Assembly: GCA_949499045.1 (NCBI GenBank)
Contig: CATEEE010000216.1
Location: 1-6,931 of the forward strand
Direction of reading: 5' to 3'
DNA: 6,931 nt
Source of the DNA: Marinobacterium sp. xm-d-530
GTDB lineage: Bacteria > Pseudomonadota > Gammaproteobacteria > Pseudomonadales > Balneatricaceae
Positions 5,388 through 6,931 of the stretch are shown here, one piece after another; positions within the stretch are counted from its first letter, which is position 1, and each line of letters starts with the position of its first letter. The notes beneath the pieces were generated by a model. It saw nothing but the letters and a program-made list of their open reading frames with translations, ran no database searches and was not told where the DNA came from. The translations under genes were made by a program, and so were the position numbers.

Positions 5388-5509
5388 GGTGACAGGCTAA
5401 AGCCAGTCACCATACTTCGTAGATGAATATAATACCGGTGACTGGCTTTAGCCTGTCACCATAGTTCGTAGATGAATATGATACCGGTGACTGGCTTTAG
5501 CCTGTCATC
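5388..5509. repeat. REP-like array: three 24-bp imperfect palindromes at 49-bp period
   Basis: Units lie at 5388-5411, 5437-5460 and 5486-5509. Each has arms GGTGAC and GTCACC, then GGCT and AGCC, with one A-A or T-T mismatch inside. The first unit is the exact reverse complement of the second; the third matches the second except for one base near its end. The 25-nt linkers at 5412-5436 and 5461-5485 differ at two positions, so 5412-5460 and 5461-5509 are a 49-bp tandem duplication with three differences. Such intergenic palindrome clusters resemble REP/BIME elements, which can affect mRNA ends, gyrase or IHF binding, and are spread by REP-associated transposases. I cannot name the family. 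Confidence 0.85.
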
Positions 5510-5534
5510 CACTCTGTAATCAAACTCAACAAAT

Positions 5535-5561
5535 AAAAAAGCGAGCCTATGGCTCGCTTTT
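5535..5561 (-). terminator. Intrinsic terminator of prpE
   Basis: On the minus strand GCGAGCC (5551-5557 region) pairs with GGCTCGC (5541-5547 region) around a 3-nt loop, followed by six T. It lies 20 nt beyond the prpE stop codon. An A-run and T-run flank both sides, so it may also work on the plus strand. Confidence 0.93.
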
Positions 5562-5581
5562 CATTTAAGAGATCATCTCAA

Positions 5582-6931
5582 TTACCCAGCAATCATCCCG
5601 TTCTCACGCATGATCCCTTCGATCTCTGGCAAGCTTGCTGGATCATCGATGGTTGATGGCACTGTGTACTCTTGGCCATCAGCAATCTGACGCAATAGCT
5701 TACGCAGGATCTTACCTGAACGAGTCTTCGGTAGACGCTTAACGACTGCTGTGCGCTTGTAACAGGCAATTGGGCCAATCTCTTTACGGATATTGGCGAC
5801 CAACTCAGCTGAAAGTTGCTCATCTGAGATATCAACACCATCTTTCAAAATGACGAGACCAACAGGCTCTTGGCCCTTAAGCTGCTCAGATATACCGATT
5901 ACAGCACACTCTGCAACCGCTGGATGCGCGGCTACAATCTCTTCCATCTCACCTGTTGAGAGACGGTGACCCGCAACGTTAATGACATCATCGGTACGCC
6001 CCATAATGAAGACATAGCCATCTTCATCTTTATAACCGCCATCACCCGAGGTGTAGAAGCCTTCTACATCTGAAAGGTAGCCCGATTTGAAGCGATCAAA
6101 GTCTCCCCAAACAGTTGGCAGACAACTTGGTGGAAGTGGCAGTTTGATGGCGATAGAGCCTTGCTGACCCGTTGGAAGCTCATTACCCGCTTCGTCAACA
6201 ATCTGCACATTAAAGCCTGGGCTTGGCAGTGTTGCTGAACCTGCTTTAGGCGGCATCGGCTCAACACCCATCAAGTTGCCACAGATCGCCCAACCCGTCT
6301 CTGTCTGCCACCAGTGGTCAATAACAGGCTTACCGGTTTTCTCGAGGGTCCAATCATAGGTTGGTGGATCCAGACGCTCACCCGCCATGAAGATGGTTTG
6401 CAGCTCAGACAGATCGTAGTTACCCACCTCTTTTGCTTCAGGATCTTCCTTCTTAATGGCACGGAAAGCGGTCGGTGCTGCGAATAGAATCTTAGCTTTG
6501 TACTCTTCACAGACACGCCAGAAAGCGCCAGCGTCCGGTGTACGAACAGGTTTACCTTCGTAGACAATCGTACTGCAGCCAGCCAATAGCGGTCCGTAAA
6601 CGATATAAGAGTGACCCACAACCCAACCCACATCCGAAGCGGCCCAGTAAACATCACCTGGTTTCACGTTGTAGATCGCTTTCATAGAGTAGTTTAGCGC
6701 TGTTGCATGCCCACCATTATCACGAACCACACCCTTAGGCTTACCAGTGGTGCCTGAGGTGTAAAGAATGTAGAGAGGGTCTGTACCTTTGACCGCGACA
6801 GGTTCAGCAGGCGTCGCTTTGGCCATCTCTTCAGCCCAGTCGCAATCACGTGGCGCATTTAACTCAGCCGTCACCTCTTCACGTTGGAAAACAATGACAG
6901 ACTCGGGCTTGTGCTCAGACAAGTTGATCCC
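5582..6931 (-). CDS. prpE: Propionyl-CoA synthetase (propionate-CoA ligase), partial; N-terminus beyond window
   Basis: This AMP-forming acyl-CoA synthetase activates propionate (and probably acetate less well) to the acyl-CoA through an acyl-adenylate. The frame is open to the right edge, so the 449 visible residues are a C-terminal fragment; E. coli PrpE has 628, so about 180 are missing. A TTG at 6920-6922 is internal, not a start. Visible motifs in fragment numbering: the P-loop YTSGTTGKPKG at about 57-67; DVGWVVGHSYIVYGP; WWQTETGW at about 207-214; TSGDGGYKDEDGY; the hinge and core GRTDDVINVAGHR at about 311-323; and PKTRSGKILRK at about 401-411, whose lysine is catalytic and is the acetylation site in this family. 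GVVRDNGG, IVYEGKP, PLPPSCLPTVWGD and STIDDPASL favour PrpE/ACSS3 over Acs. A terminator follows 20 nt after the stop. Confidence 0.88.
   Translation of the reverse strand, partial: GINLSEHKPESVIVFQREEVTAELNAPRDCDWAEEMAKATPAEPVAVKGTDPLYILYTSGTTGKPKGVVRDNGGHATALNYSMKAIYNVKPGDVYWAASDVGWVVGHSYIVYGPLLAGCSTIVYEGKPVRTPDAGAFWRVCEEYKAKILFAAPTAFRAIKKEDPEAKEVGNYDLSELQTIFMAGERLDPPTYDWTLEKTGKPVIDHWWQTETGWAICGNLMGVEPMPPKAGSATLPSPGFNVQIVDEAGNELPTGQQGSIAIKLPLPPSCLPTVWGDFDRFKSGYLSDVEGFYTSGDGGYKDEDGYVFIMGRTDDVINVAGHRLSTGEMEEIVAAHPAVAECAVIGISEQLKGQEPVGLVILKDGVDISDEQLSAELVANIRKEIGPIACYKRTAVVKRLPKTRSGKILRKLLRQIADGQEYTVPSTIDDPASLPEIEGIMRENGMIAG

Larger units (their letters stand above)
5194..5581. other. 388-nt intergenic stretch with palindromes and no gene
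   Basis: No open frame here has a ribosome binding site or recognisable product. From left to right it holds the ribosome binding site and probable promoter of the small gene, a dyad, an AT-rich segment with weak self-complementarity (5280-5301), a lone palindrome, the palindrome array and the prpE terminator. The array lies between the terminator of prpE and the upstream region of the small gene, so it may be little transcribed. Confidence 0.85.

Noticed and set aside
5388..5509. Repeats of 24 nt separated by 25-nt spacers at constant period, resembling a short CRISPR array
   Set aside because: The two linkers are nearly identical to each other (two differences), one repeat is inverted, and there are no cas genes. 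This is a tandem duplication of palindromes.
5388..5509. Integron attC sites or an insertion sequence remnant
   Set aside because: There is no integrase or transposase fragment, no attC core sites, no gene cassettes and no flanking target duplications.
6920..6922. TTG as the start of the acyl-CoA synthetase gene
   Set aside because: The frame stays open to the window edge, and the family needs about 180 more N-terminal residues, so this codon is an internal leucine.
5582..6931. Acetyl-CoA synthetase (acs) as the identity
   Set aside because: The segments around the P-loop, the PLPPSC-VWGD stretch and the C-terminal TIDDPASL match PrpE/ACSS3-type enzymes better than Acs. Acetate may still be a side substrate.

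Overview
The window holds core central metabolism of a Gram-negative gammaproteobacterium. It has an sdhCDAB succinate dehydrogenase operon on the minus strand, a divergent citrate synthase gene gltA on the plus strand, a small unrecognised gene, and the C-terminal part of a propionyl-CoA synthetase gene (prpE-like). Several protein details resemble what I recall of Pseudomonas and Oceanospirillales more than enteric bacteria: the SdhD termini, the GltA C-terminal region and the short SdhC N-terminus. A marine Oceanospirillales-like organism is my best guess from memory, not a computed placement.

Layout. Positions 1-644 carry sdhB (minus, C-terminus cut by the window edge). Then come sdhA (657-2432), sdhD (2436-2783, restarted here at an ATG) and sdhC (2777-3154, GTG start), packed with gaps or overlaps of 12 nt or less, so one transcript and probable translational coupling. 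The 454-nt interval 3155-3608 separates sdhC from gltA. It holds a good sigma70-type promoter facing each way, TGTCAA repeats 11 bp apart across the sdh promoter (ArcA-like), a 9-bp inverted repeat, an 11-bp direct repeat spaced 21 bp, a large leader hairpin and a start-stop mini-ORF just before sdhC. gltA (3609-4889) ends at a bidirectional terminator that it shares with a convergent 78-codon gene (4957-5193). The interval 5194-5581 holds a probable operator-like dyad, a family of 22-24-nt imperfect palindromes (REP-like) with a 49-bp tandem duplication, and the prpE terminator. prpE occupies 5582-6931 and runs off the right edge.

How the genes work together. GltA makes citrate from oxaloacetate and acetyl-CoA at the entry of the TCA cycle. 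SdhCDAB oxidises succinate to fumarate and feeds electrons to quinone. Their shared regulatory interval suggests joint control by respiratory and carbon state. PrpE activates propionate to propionyl-CoA, whose catabolism can feed succinate back into the cycle.

I found no mobile element, CRISPR array, RNA gene or defence system, and no clearly new multigene system. The less ordinary parts are non-coding (the palindrome array, the sdhC leader with its mini-ORF, the divergent promoter region) and the small gene of unknown function.
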